Below, piece by piece: positions 26,127-33,363 of a DNA stretch of 33,496 nt (its first letter is position 1; the number at the start of each line of letters is the position of its first letter). This DNA is from Alphaproteobacteria bacterium (GTDB lineage Bacteria; Pseudomonadota; Alphaproteobacteria; Rhizobiales; JAJFHR01): the NCBI GenBank assembly GCA_024278055.1, contig JAJRTY010000157.1, positions 1-33,496 on the forward strand, given 5' to 3'. The notes under the pieces were generated by a model that was not told where the DNA came from, did not search any database, and was given only the letters and a program-made list of their open reading frames with translations. Made by a program: the position numbers and the translations under genes.

Positions 26127-26651
26127 ATGAAATCGGCCAAATTTAAATTTTCCGAAGAAACCCTTGGCGCCACCATAGTCGGCGTTGCCATGATCACGGG
26201 CATGGTGGCCGCTATAATTTTTGCCAGCAATAATGTAGGCTCAGTGCGAGGCGGTTTTGCCAGTGGAAATAAATATCCGGCCAAGGCCTTTGTCGTCAAG
26301 CGACTGGGTTCGCTCAAGGCCAACACCATAAGTGAGGACATAAACACAGCCGGCGGCCTCAGTGTTGATGTGAATTTTGATGAAGTCCGGCAAAAACTCA
26401 AATTGAAAATAACAGATCCGTCCGGCAAGCCGATGAAGCGCGTGAGCGTAAAGGCGCGGGCGCGTAAAGTCGATCAACAGCACCCCCCCAAAAGCTTTGC
26501 TTTAAAAGAGTATCCCAAAGGCGAGTACCGTTCAGATTCCCTGGGCCTTGATAAAGGTGGCTGGGTTTTATCGGTCTCAGCCTATGATCTTTTTGCGCGC
26601 GGTGAAAACAAGTTGCTGTTTCATACCGAAAGGCCGCTGTTTGTAAAATAA
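26127..26651 (+). CDS. FixH-like single-pass membrane protein (paralogue 2)
   Basis: This 174-residue protein has one membrane helix at about residues 12-33 and an extracytoplasmic beta-rich domain of FixH/YtkA type. It contains YPAKAFVVKRLGSL, LKLKITDPSGKPMKRVSVKAR and GGWVLSVSAYD...HTERPLFVK. These match the protein at 9795-10379 motif by motif, so the two are paralogues. There are no cytochrome oxidase or copper genes nearby, and a cbb3-maturation role is not supported by context. The ATG at 26127 has only a weak purine-rich upstream stretch. The 206 bases between tRNA-Ser and this gene hold nothing else I can identify. Confidence 0.65.
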   Translation: MKSAKFKFSEETLGATIVGVAMITGMVAAIIFASNNVGSVRGGFASGNKYPAKAFVVKRLGSLKANTISEDINTAGGLSVDVNFDEVRQKLKLKITDPSGKPMKRVSVKARARKVDQQHPPKSFALKEYPKGEYRSDSLGLDKGGWVLSVSAYDLFARGENKLLFHTERPLFVK

Positions 26652-26660
26652 CAGCCTGTT

Positions 26661-27083
26661 CTACCAGTGCCCGGTATTTTCCATCGACGCCCACGGCTCC
26701 TGCACAGGCAGGGCATCACCTTCCTGCAATAGCTCTATAGAGATACCATCAGGTGAGCGCACAAACGCCATGCGCCCGTCGCGCGGTGGCCGGTTGATGA
26801 TAACACCTTTGTCCATGAGGTTTTGGCACAGGTCGTAAATATTCTCGACTTCATAGGCCAGATGGCCAAAATTACGCCCTTCGCCATATTCTTCCGGGTC
26901 CCAATTATAAGTAAGCTCTAATTCCGAGCCGATACCTTCACCAGGAGGGGCGAGGAAAATCAGGGTGAAACGCCCGGCTTCAATCTCCTTGCGCCGGGTT
27001 TCCACCAGGCCAAGTTTGTTGCAGTAAAAATCAAGCGAGGCATCAAGGTCGCTGACGCGGACCATTGTGTGGAGGTATTTCAT
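26661..27083 (-). CDS. gloA: Lactoylglutathione lyase (glyoxalase I)
   Basis: This 140-residue VOC-fold protein is glyoxalase I, which converts the methylglyoxal-glutathione hemithioacetal to lactoylglutathione. The four expected metal ligands are visible in order: His5 (YLHTMVRV), a Glu in SELELTYNW, a His in NFGHLAYEV and a Glu in GISIELLQ. The start [26 protein letters not shown] is classic for the family. It converges with the FixH-like gene (9-base gap) and is divergent from the sirtuin gene. Confidence 0.93.
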   Translation of the reverse strand: MKYLHTMVRVSDLDASLDFYCNKLGLVETRRKEIEAGRFTLIFLAPPGEGIGSELELTYNWDPEEYGEGRNFGHLAYEVENIYDLCQNLMDKGVIINRPPRDGRMAFVRSPDGISIELLQEGDALPVQEPWASMENTGHW

Positions 27084-27175
27084 CTGACAGGCTCCATTGT
27101 GTCATTGCGGTGATTGTCGCTATGATACCTTGAACAGGGGGCGTGGCACCAGAAATAACGGGGATTGGTAAAAAA

Positions 27176-27940
27176 ATGACGGTGAAAAACATTGCCGCCA
27201 AAATCAGGGAAATGATTGAGACCTCGAGGCAATGTGCGATTTTCACCGGTGCCGGTATCAGCACGGAAAGCGGTATACCTGATTTTCGCAGTCCCACCGG
27301 TCTGTGGAAGAATAACATGCCGATTGATTTTCGCGATTTTGTTGCGTCTGAAGAAGCCAGAGTTGAAGCCTGGCGGCGCAAGTTTGCCCTTGAAGACAAG
27401 TTCCTCGCAGCCAGGCCCACCCGCGGCCACAAGGCTGTCGCTCACCTGATTGAAATTGGCCGCGCCACCTGCGTCATCACCCAGAATATTGATAATCTTC
27501 ATCAGGCCTCCGGCATCGATGATAATCAGATTATAGAGTTGCACGGCAATGGCACCTATGCCACCTGTCTCACCTGTCACAGGCGCCACGAAATGCAGTG
27601 GATAGGGGAGGTTTTCAAGGCCAGCGGACTCCCGCCAGACTGCACGCATTGCGGCGGCATCGTCAAATCCGCCACCATTTCCTTTGGCCAGTCCATGCCA
27701 GAGCAAAAAATGCGCGAAGCAGAAGCTGCGTCGCTGGCCTGTGACCTGTTTATCGTGCTGGGTTCATCTTTGGTGGTGTATCCCGCTGCGGGTTTTCCCA
27801 TTATCGCCAAACGCAACGGTGCCGGACTTGTAATCATTAATCAGGAGGAAACCGAGCTCGATACAATCGCCGATCTTGTCGGGCATAATGATATCGGCGA
27901 CGTCATGGCACCGCTGATGGACCTGCAGGCTGGAAGTTGA
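27176..27940 (+). CDS. cobB: NAD-dependent protein deacylase, Sir2 family
   Basis: This 254-residue sirtuin removes acyl groups from protein lysines using NAD. It has FTGAGISTESGIPDFRSPTGLW (NAD-binding), TQNIDNLHQASG, the catalytic His in ELHGN, a zinc site with two Cys pairs (CLTC and CTHC), and VLGSSLVVYPAAGFP. The ATG at 27176 is preferred to a GTG at 27143. Targets are unknown; bacterial CobB typically acts on acetyl-CoA synthetase and other metabolic enzymes. A long reverse-strand frame opposite this gene has no family motif and is rejected. Confidence 0.92.
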   Translation: MTVKNIAAKIREMIETSRQCAIFTGAGISTESGIPDFRSPTGLWKNNMPIDFRDFVASEEARVEAWRRKFALEDKFLAARPTRGHKAVAHLIEIGRATCVITQNIDNLHQASGIDDNQIIELHGNGTYATCLTCHRRHEMQWIGEVFKASGLPPDCTHCGGIVKSATISFGQSMPEQKMREAEAASLACDLFIVLGSSLVVYPAAGFPIIAKRNGAGLVIINQEETELDTIADLVGHNDIGDVMAPLMDLQAGS

Positions 27941-27953
27941 ATTGAATGCCGGG

Positions 27954-27987
27954 TTGGAAAATGTGACTTAATAACCGCGTTTTCCAA
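27954..27987. terminator. Possible weak hairpin downstream of the sirtuin gene
   Basis: TTGGAAAA (27954-27961) and TTTTCCAA (27980-27987) form an 8-bp inverted repeat with an 18-base loop, 14 bases after the cobB stop. The stem is AT-rich and there is no clean T-run afterwards, so this is a weak terminator candidate at best. The rest of the 285-base gap up to 28226 is AT-rich, with no gene. Confidence 0.25.
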
Positions 27988-28225
27988 TTAGTTTGTTACT
28001 GATTAAATTAACCGTAATTCCCAACAGGTTGAAAACAAACATTTATACGATTCTCAATTTCCGAAAAAAAACCACACCTGTGGACAATGTACATTTCCTG
28101 TGCCGCAGAGCAGAAAAATATCCCTTAATTTATAGTTAACACTGTACAAACCTCCTCTCAATGTTTCACAATTTAATTTATTAGCGAAGTGATTCTGACG
28201 AGGCGGTAAGAGGGGCCATTGAGTA

Positions 28226-28789
28226 TTGCCTAGAGTTGAACACATAATTGAGACGGGCGAAGAGGCAGCTCTTGAGGTTGTGCAGGTTGCAGGCGCCATC
28301 AAGTGGTTTGACGCTGCCAAAGGCTATGGCTTTCTCATTCCCGACGATGATCTTCCAGATATCCTCATTCATTCCAGCTGTTTGCAAAAAGATGGTTTCG
28401 ACACCATTTTAGAAGGTGCGCGTGTTGTTTGTGAGGCGGTTGAACGCCCCAAGGGCTGGCAGGCACTGAAAATCCTTTCCCTGGATAATTCAACAGCAAT
28501 CCAGCCGGCGCAAAAACCACCGGCACGTACCCATGTGGCTGTGGTGGCTGAAAGTGATTTTGTCAAAGTCACGGTTAAATGGTTCAATCGCGTGCGCGGC
28601 TATGGCTTTGTCGCCGAAGGTACTACGGGACCTGATATTTTCGTGCATATGGAAACCATGCGCAAATACGGCATCACCGAGTTGCGGCCCGATCAGGAGC
28701 TTTATGTGCGCTACGGCAACGGACCCAAGGGCCTGATGGCAGCCGAACTCAAGCTCAACCTTGAGACCAGCCCGCAAGGCCCGCATTAA
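28226..28789 (+). CDS. Double cold-shock-domain protein
   Basis: This 187-residue protein has two cold-shock nucleic-acid-binding domains: the first at about residues 20-88 ([18 protein letters not shown]...DILIHSSCL) and the second at about residues 112-180 ([31 protein letters not shown]). Each keeps the RNP1-like K-G-Y-G-F or R-G-Y-G-F and an RNP2-like I-L/F-I/V-H element. A Pro/Ala linker joins them. Two-domain CspA-like proteins of this length are typical of alphaproteobacteria. The start is a TTG at 28226, the only start between an in-frame TGA at 28220 and the domain, with AGAGGGG about 10 bases upstream. Confidence 0.88.
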   Translation: MPRVEHIIETGEEAALEVVQVAGAIKWFDAAKGYGFLIPDDDLPDILIHSSCLQKDGFDTILEGARVVCEAVERPKGWQALKILSLDNSTAIQPAQKPPARTHVAVVAESDFVKVTVKWFNRVRGYGFVAEGTTGPDIFVHMETMRKYGITELRPDQELYVRYGNGPKGLMAAELKLNLETSPQGPH

Positions 28790-28879
28790 ACCTCATATCC
28801 GGCATCACCAATCCGACACATTTAGAGCCTATTTCAATCCCAGTTCATGTGTCTAACCCATCATAACAGGAACACCGTA

Positions 28880-29341
28880 ATGCCGCGTTTCATGACTTAT
28901 TTTCTTGTACTGATTGCCTTCAGCGCAGTCCCTTTGACGTCAACCGTTTTTGCTGCAGGAAAAATGCGCGTTGAAACCGTCATCATCAAAACAGCAACCG
29001 GCGAATACTCCTTTGAAGCGGAAATTGCCGATACGCCCTTGCACAAATCTCAAGGCCTCATGCGTCGGCCATTCATGGATGCCGATCGCGGCATGTTGTT
29101 TGATAACGGCGCTGAGCGCGAAATGTTCATGTGGATGAAAAACACCATCCTGGCACTGGACATGATTTTCATCACCAAAGACGGTACCGTCGCCAGCATA
29201 GCCAAAAACACCGTGCCATTTTCAGAGACCATCATCCCGTCGGGCCAGCCTGTAAGAGGGGTACTCGAAGTCAACGCCGGCACTGCCGACAGAATAGGCC
29301 TCAAGCCCGGCGACAAAGTCATGCATGCGATGTTTCAGTGA
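28880..29341 (+). CDS. DUF192 secreted protein
   Basis: This 153-residue protein has a signal peptide (MPRFMTYFLVLIAFSAVPL to about Ala24) and a DUF192 domain. Family signatures are FEAEIADTPLHKSQGLMRRPFM, RGMLFDNG and MFMWMKNTILALDMIFITKDG. DUF192 proteins are small periplasmic or exported beta-fold proteins of unknown function. The ATG at 28880 is chosen because the signal peptide follows directly and an AGGAAC element lies about 8 bases upstream; an ATG at 28847 would add 11 non-signal residues. It follows the cold-shock gene by 90 bases, probably as a separate unit. Confidence 0.88.
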   Translation: MPRFMTYFLVLIAFSAVPLTSTVFAAGKMRVETVIIKTATGEYSFEAEIADTPLHKSQGLMRRPFMDADRGMLFDNGAEREMFMWMKNTILALDMIFITKDGTVASIAKNTVPFSETIIPSGQPVRGVLEVNAGTADRIGLKPGDKVMHAMFQ

Positions 29342-29436
29342 AACCGGTGCAGAGCTAAAATCTTCCCTTCCCCTTGTAGGGAGAGATCGAGGGTGGCGCG
29401 CGCCTGTATTATGTCATTAGCACGGGTAACGCAAAA

Positions 29437-29906
29437 TCATTGCGCCGGATAGCTCTGAAACACCGTTTCAGGTCCGGTGCCGCCAAATGTCACAACTTTG
29501 AATGCCTGGCGTTCGCTGCCATATTCCATTCCCGGTGATCCTGCGGGCATGCCGGGAACGGCTATTCCTCTGATTTCGGGTTTGGTCTTCAAAAGCTTCT
29601 TAACATCGGCAAGCGGCACGTGACCCTCAACGATGTAGCCGCCTACGGATGCCGTATGGCAGGCCTGGAGGCGATCGGGGACCGATGCCATCTTTTTAAC
29701 CGACGCCATATCATCTGTATCGGTGACTTTGACGGTGAAGCCTGCTTCGGTGGCGCGTTCAGCCCATTTGCGCAACAGCCACAGGTTGGTGATTTGAACA
29801 GGTTGATGACCGGAAGATCGCTGTCTGCAAGCGCTGCCTGCATGCTGATTGCGCCGGATATGACCATGGCCGGAATGGTTAGGGTAATAACTTTCAAAAT
29901 TTTCAT
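29437..29906 (-). pseudogene. DUF411 metal-binding-type exported protein, frameshifted
   Basis: The start MKILKVITLTIPAMVISGAI is a signal peptide and leads into INLFKSPTCGCC, the hallmark of DUF411. The frame then goes wrong (ANGLNAPP), while the next frame over continues correctly with KWAERATEAGFTVKV, LQACHTASVGGYIVEGHVP and GIAVPGMPAGSPGME to the stop at 29437. A single missing A in the run at 29767-29769 (AAA instead of AAAA on the minus strand) explains the break. With that base restored the protein would be about 155 residues and normal for the family, whose members are often near copper genes. Both frames are otherwise intact, so the lesion is recent or a sequencing error. Confidence 0.88.
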
Positions 29907-30089
29907 GTGGCTGTTCTTTCTTTGCTGTAACGGGTCCAGTTGGCAAATTCAGTTGAAAGTATCCGCATATACCGAAATTGGTCAACAGGTCATATTGTCC
30001 CATTTACCGGCCTGAATTATGCCGCACGGTCATTTTAGGGTTGCGCATGAACAGTTGATATGTAACTAAGCCGCTCAACCTGTTTTCGT

Positions 30090-30166
30090 CGGGGCATGGC
30101 GCAGCCTGGTAGCGCACCTGGTTTGGGACCAGGGGGTCGCAAGTTCGAATCTTGCTGCCCCGACCA
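30090..30166 (+). tRNA. tRNA-Pro (anticodon UGG)
   Basis: A complete 77-nt cloverleaf: acceptor CGGGGCA pairs with TGCCCCG, discriminator A, and an encoded CCA at 30164-30166. The anticodon stem CCTGG/CCAGG encloses TTTGGGA, giving anticodon TGG. The D arm GCGCAGCCTGGTAGCGC and the T-loop GTTCGAATC are normal. Confidence 0.97.
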
Positions 30167-30185
30167 TTTTGAGGTTTTGATCTCG

Positions 30186-30282
30186 AAAACCCTGAAGCCA
30201 GCCCGCTCCCCCGTCCCAACCATCCGGTAACGGTACCCTGTGGGGTGGTTGGGACGGGGGAGCGGGCTGGCTTCAGGGTTTT
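30186..30282. repeat. 37-bp perfect inverted repeat downstream of tRNA-Pro
   Basis: Arms 30186-30222 and 30246-30282 are exact reverse complements; pairing extends inward by two more base pairs after one G-T position. The spacer includes GGTAACGGTACC, itself able to pair. The right arm ends in GGGTTTTT (to 30283), so on the plus strand it could act as an intrinsic terminator for tRNA-Pro, which ends 19 bases before it. The stem is far longer than an ordinary terminator needs, so a mobile or exapted palindrome is also possible. The core CCAGCCCGCTCCCCCGTCCC differs from that of the mlaF-radA repeat. Confidence 0.85.
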
Positions 30283-30386
30283 TGAGCCAGACACTTGATC
30301 TTTGGACAGTAAAACATTTGGTTTGAAGGATCTGGTTGAGGATATATAGTCTTTTCCATCAATCAGATTCGAAGGAGGCATTTCCC

Positions 30387-30692
30387 ATGGTTGCGCGCAT
30401 TTTCAAACCGGCAAAAACCGCCATGCAGTCGGGAACGGCTAAGACCAAACTATGGCTGCTGGAATATGAACCCGAAGTTGCCCGCAAAATTGACCCGCTA
30501 ATGGGCTGGACCGGCTCAGGCGATGTGAATTCCCAGATCAGACTGAAATTTGATACTAAACAGGCTGCCATCGATTATGCTGACAACAATGGTATTGCCT
30601 ATCGCGTGTCCGAGCCCAGGGAGCGCAAACGCAAACCCAAAGCCTATTCGGATAATTTCAAATTTGGCCGCATTGGACAATGGACACATTAA
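30387..30692 (+). CDS. ETC complex I subunit (NDUFS4-like)
   Basis: This 101-residue protein matches the small accessory subunit of respiratory complex I conserved between alphaproteobacteria and mitochondria (NDUFS4/18 kDa). Signatures are ARIFKPAKTAMQSG, WLLEYEPEVARKIDPLMGWTGSGD, the RLKFDTKQAAIDYADNNGIAYRV block and the ending KPKAYSDNFKFGRIGQWTH. It has an excellent GAAGGAGG ribosome site 8 bases before the ATG at 30387. An upstream in-frame ATG at 30336 is not supported. Its presence supports an alphaproteobacterial origin. Confidence 0.92.
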   Translation: MVARIFKPAKTAMQSGTAKTKLWLLEYEPEVARKIDPLMGWTGSGDVNSQIRLKFDTKQAAIDYADNNGIAYRVSEPRERKRKPKAYSDNFKFGRIGQWTH

Positions 30693-30748
30693 CCGGAGAC
30701 ACAACAAACCGGTGTTTTTGCAGCGCCTGAATTTACCACATCAAAAAA

Positions 30749-30804
<56 letters not shown>

Positions 30805-30883
30805 TATTAAAAATGGAGAATCAAAAGGTTAGGTAAATCGGCGCTGTGAGCAAACCGTTTTCCAAACCGTATGAAACAGATTT

Positions 30884-30960
30884 GGCCCCGTAGCTCAGCT
30901 GGATAGAGCAATTGACTTCTAATCAATAGGTCGCACGTTCGAATCGTGCCGGGGTCACCA
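30884..30960 (+). tRNA. tRNA-Arg (anticodon UCU)
   Basis: A complete 77-nt cloverleaf: acceptor GGCCCCG pairs with CGGGGTC (one G-T), discriminator A, encoded CCA at 30958-30960. The anticodon stem ATTGA/TCAAT encloses CTTCTAA, anticodon TCT. The T arm is GCACG-TTCGAAT-CGTGC. This tRNA marks the boundary between the conserved chromosome and the accessory genes at 31043-33496 and could be an attachment site, but no integrase is in view. Confidence 0.97.
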
Positions 30961-31042
30961 AATTTTCAAACAATATCAAATAGATACGGTAAACTTAAAA
31001 ACTTGTTTTTGAAGTTGCATGCTTTCCTAAATTGGCAACCCC

Positions 31043-31723
31043 TCACTCCTTATGATAAAGCTCCTGCAGAATTTCGGTACCTTGCACGACAACAACGCGG
31101 GTTACGAATTTTCGTAGGTCTGGAACTGAATGATCAATTGCCAATTCAACGACCCGCTCGCCCCGTTTTCGTTTCGAACGCCAGCTTTTATAGGGATAAT
31201 CTGAAACTCTCGAAAAAGTCGTTTCATCGCGTGGATGTGGAAACGGTTTTGTGTTTCCGCTGTTCATTGGACAAAGCCATATGTGATCTATATGTGCTTG
31301 AATTAATGATTTCGAATCTATTTCAATCACATCATGTGGCTTTTTTCGATAAGCTTTTGCTCCAGTTAAACGGTGCAACCGATCACGAGTTAGCCAAAAA
31401 AATACTTTGGTATTTAGTAGTTCATACCAATCGGATGGTGTTAAATGCTTTGGCAAGCACCTGCGCAATCCTGCGTCATCCATCGGAATTTGGTCTCTTA
31501 CAATAGCTTGCGGCAAACCAGCAGTATTAAGTGCAACGCTTGTTGAACGGCGTTCAGATTCAATTTTTCTTCGGGCTTGGCCCTTAACTTGGTACAAATC
31601 AAGCAATGCTGTAGTGCTTAATAGTCCTTTTTCGTTTATTGAATTCCATGATCCACGTTCAGCCATGTGAAACAAGGTCGGGCAATCTGTGATAAGTTCT
31701 TCCAGCTCGTCTTTTGTCACCAT
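31043..31723 (-). CDS. DUF7002-like protein, possibly ADP-ribosyltransferase-fold
   Basis: This 226-residue protein is of unknown function. It begins with LFHMAERGSWNSINEKGLLS (about residues 17-36), then ALLDLY, VRDQIPMDDAGLRRCL, DWYELLNTKVFFWLTRDRL (about 98-116), NSGNTKPFPHPRD (about 154-166) and ERVVELAIDHSVPDL (about 189-203). I recognise this as the DUF7002 type. The order of an N-terminal His before G-L-L-S, an aromatic strand F-F-W and a late Glu strand (VVELAID) recalls the layout of ADP-ribosyltransferase-fold enzymes such as DarT, but that is inference. There is no signal peptide or membrane segment. The start codon overlaps the stop of the kinase-PurA-like fusion by 7 bases (ATGGTGA), so both are almost certainly translated together. 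Confidence 0.65.
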   Translation of the reverse strand: MVTKDELEELITDCPTLFHMAERGSWNSINEKGLLSTTALLDLYQVKGQARRKIESERRSTSVALNTAGLPQAIVRDQIPMDDAGLRRCLPKHLTPSDWYELLNTKVFFWLTRDRLHRLTGAKAYRKKPHDVIEIDSKSLIQAHIDHIWLCPMNSGNTKPFPHPRDETTFSRVSDYPYKSWRSKRKRGERVVELAIDHSVPDLRKFVTRVVVVQGTEILQELYHKE

Positions 31724-33348
31724 GCTCTCCTATCAATGACGTTGCGCCAATCAAATGAAGTAGACAAAAGCGTTACCGGGCGGCCCGATACCCGTTCTAC
31801 TTCCTCTACAAATCGAAGTGTATCTTCATGTAACTGCTCAAACCGATATGCATCTTGGTTTTGTATCGTCAGGTAATCAACGAAAGTTAGCGCAATATCT
31901 GTTGGCCCATTTAATTGGACCGATCGTTTGAATTGTTCCCAATCGAATTCAGCTATGCGTCGTTGTTTATTTGTGGTTGTCGTTTTCTCAGTGCTTTGAA
32001 GTTTTTTAATGGGAATACCTGAACGTTCGGACAACTCCTCGTATGATACTTCCAGTTCCATTGGCCCTGATGGGCCACCAACCCTGATAGGGTATGTTCT
32101 GCAAACCATCACAATTCGGCGCACATTTTTTGGGGCGATTCCCGCATCAGATAGGCATCCAGCTACAGTTGTTTCCCTTGTCGTTACATGAGGATATTCA
32201 CCGTGATGCAAGCTTAGAGAGGTCCCTTGGGTACCTTCAAGCATGATTCGCTTGCCGTCTACAAAGGCATTCGCAATGATCTCGTGAGCCTCGCGAATAA
32301 AAGGACGCAGTTCCGACACATCTTTGGCCAAGTGTTTCGACTTTCCGTCTTTGTATTCAGACCTACCAGTCATTTTTTTTGCACTTGCTATTCCAACACC
32401 TTGGGCTGTAGAGCTGATATTTCCAAATTGCCTTTCTTCTTCCGTTATATCGTCATCGGAAATAATCATTGCTTGCGGATCAATGGAAAGCCGGTCATCT
32501 GTAACTTGATGTTCAGCAATTTCTTTGAGAAGCTTTGGTGGATAGATTACTGCGCCGGGACCCAAAAGTAGCTTTGCTTTAGGGGCTCTGGTTGTTCCTG
32601 AAGGAAGATGGTAGTATTTTTCTGGTTTCGGTTCAGCATAAACTTGATGCCCGGCATTGGGCCCACCAACCCTGACCAAGAGGTCATACTCTGGGGCAAT
32701 GTGGCCAACAATATTTCCCTTGCCTTCGCTGCCATATTGCCCACCAATAATGACATCGACCAATGCATCACTGCCTCTCGGATAAAGGTCAAGGAGGGCT
32801 GTTGCGCGCACCAAGACAGCCCCAGACGAGCACCGGTCCGTGGAAACTACAATATCGGCTAAATCTGCCAGCTTTTCTATGTTTCGTTCGGTACGGTTTC
32901 TTTTTAGCTCATCATATTCAGTATTTTGATCTTCTTGTGCAGCGCGGCAAATAAATCGGCGCTTCAATTCGTCTTCTTTTGCTGTTAAATGGATATGATG
33001 AACATCAGCTCCATAAGCCTTTCGGATAGCATCGATTTGTCCGGCAATGCGGACAGAATCAACAACAAAGAGTCCCATGGGTGTTGAACCTATTTTGCGA
33101 TTGTCCAATACTTCCCCGAGCGCTTGGGCTACCCATACTCCACCATCAGAATTGTCAAGTCGCTGGCCAGCCAATTGCAAAGAGCGTCGCTCTGGTTTTG
33201 TTTTTGGCTTTGCCTTGAGGATAAGCTCTTTTGTTTTTACTATTTCAGCTCCGTGACGATCCTTCAAATGAGCTGTAAGCGCAGATTTTCCAGAGCAAAT
33301 CGGCCCTGAAATTAAAACGATGCGAAGTTTTGCGCTTGAATGAATCAA
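31717..33348 (-). CDS. Nucleotide-kinase-like domain fused to a PurA/PurZ-like adenylosuccinate synthetase
   Basis: This 543-residue protein has two domains. Residues about 8-190 form a P-loop kinase-like domain: Walker A GPICSGKS at 15-22, RRSLQLAGQRLD (54-65), VVDSVRIAGQIDAIRKAYG (95-113), HHIHLTA and an ERNIEKLADLADIVV block, a layout like NMP or dephospho-CoA kinases. Residues about 196-543 form an adenylosuccinate-synthetase domain: GGQYGSEGKG (202-211), GGPNAGHQV with His234, GPGAVIYPPKLLKEI, STAQGVG, EGTQGTSLSLHHGEYPHVT and a C-terminal STSFDWRNVI. The catalytic Asp of PurA (GDEGKG) is Ser207 here, as I recall for phage PurZ, which uses dGMP. It is therefore probably not the housekeeping PurA. 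The start is a TTG at 33346-33348 right after an in-frame TGA; there is no better start. An IS481 element lies just upstream. Confidence 0.85.
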   Translation of the reverse strand: MIHSSAKLRIVLISGPICSGKSALTAHLKDRHGAEIVKTKELILKAKPKTKPERRSLQLAGQRLDNSDGGVWVAQALGEVLDNRKIGSTPMGLFVVDSVRIAGQIDAIRKAYGADVHHIHLTAKEDELKRRFICRAAQEDQNTEYDELKRNRTERNIEKLADLADIVVSTDRCSSGAVLVRATALLDLYPRGSDALVDVIIGGQYGSEGKGNIVGHIAPEYDLLVRVGGPNAGHQVYAEPKPEKYYHLPSGTTRAPKAKLLLGPGAVIYPPKLLKEIAEHQVTDDRLSIDPQAMIISDDDITEEERQFGNISSTAQGVGIASAKKMTGRSEYKDGKSKHLAKDVSELRPFIREAHEIIANAFVDGKRIMLEGTQGTSLSLHHGEYPHVTTRETTVAGCLSDAGIAPKNVRRIVMVCRTYPIRVGGPSGPMELEVSYEELSERSGIPIKKLQSTEKTTTTNKQRRIAEFDWEQFKRSVQLNGPTDIALTFVDYLTIQNQDAYRFEQLHEDTLRFVEEVERVSGRPVTLLSTSFDWRNVIDRRAW

Positions 33349-33357
33349 TCAAATAGC

Positions 33358-33363
33358 TCTAGC
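33358..33363. other. IS481-type target site (TCTAGC) at the element junction
   Basis: The six bases next to the IS end read TCTAGC, fitting the NCTAGN target reported for IS481, which is duplicated on insertion. The other copy would lie beyond the window. The CTAG supplies the TAG stop of the transposase frame on the minus strand. Confidence 0.6.

Noticed and set aside
27080..27706. 208-codon minus-strand frame opposite the sirtuin gene
   Set aside because: The sirtuin motifs are clear; the antisense frame overlaps the gloA start region and has no recognisable domain.
28066..28090. CCACACCTGTGG next to an A-run, which on the minus strand resembles a short hairpin followed by T8
   Set aside because: No minus-strand gene reads into it, and the stem is only 4-5 bp.
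29361..29396. CT-rich stretch with CTTCCC / AGGGAG symmetry after the DUF192 gene, resembling dispersed intergenic repeats
   Set aside because: The pairing is short and imperfect, and there is only one copy in the window.
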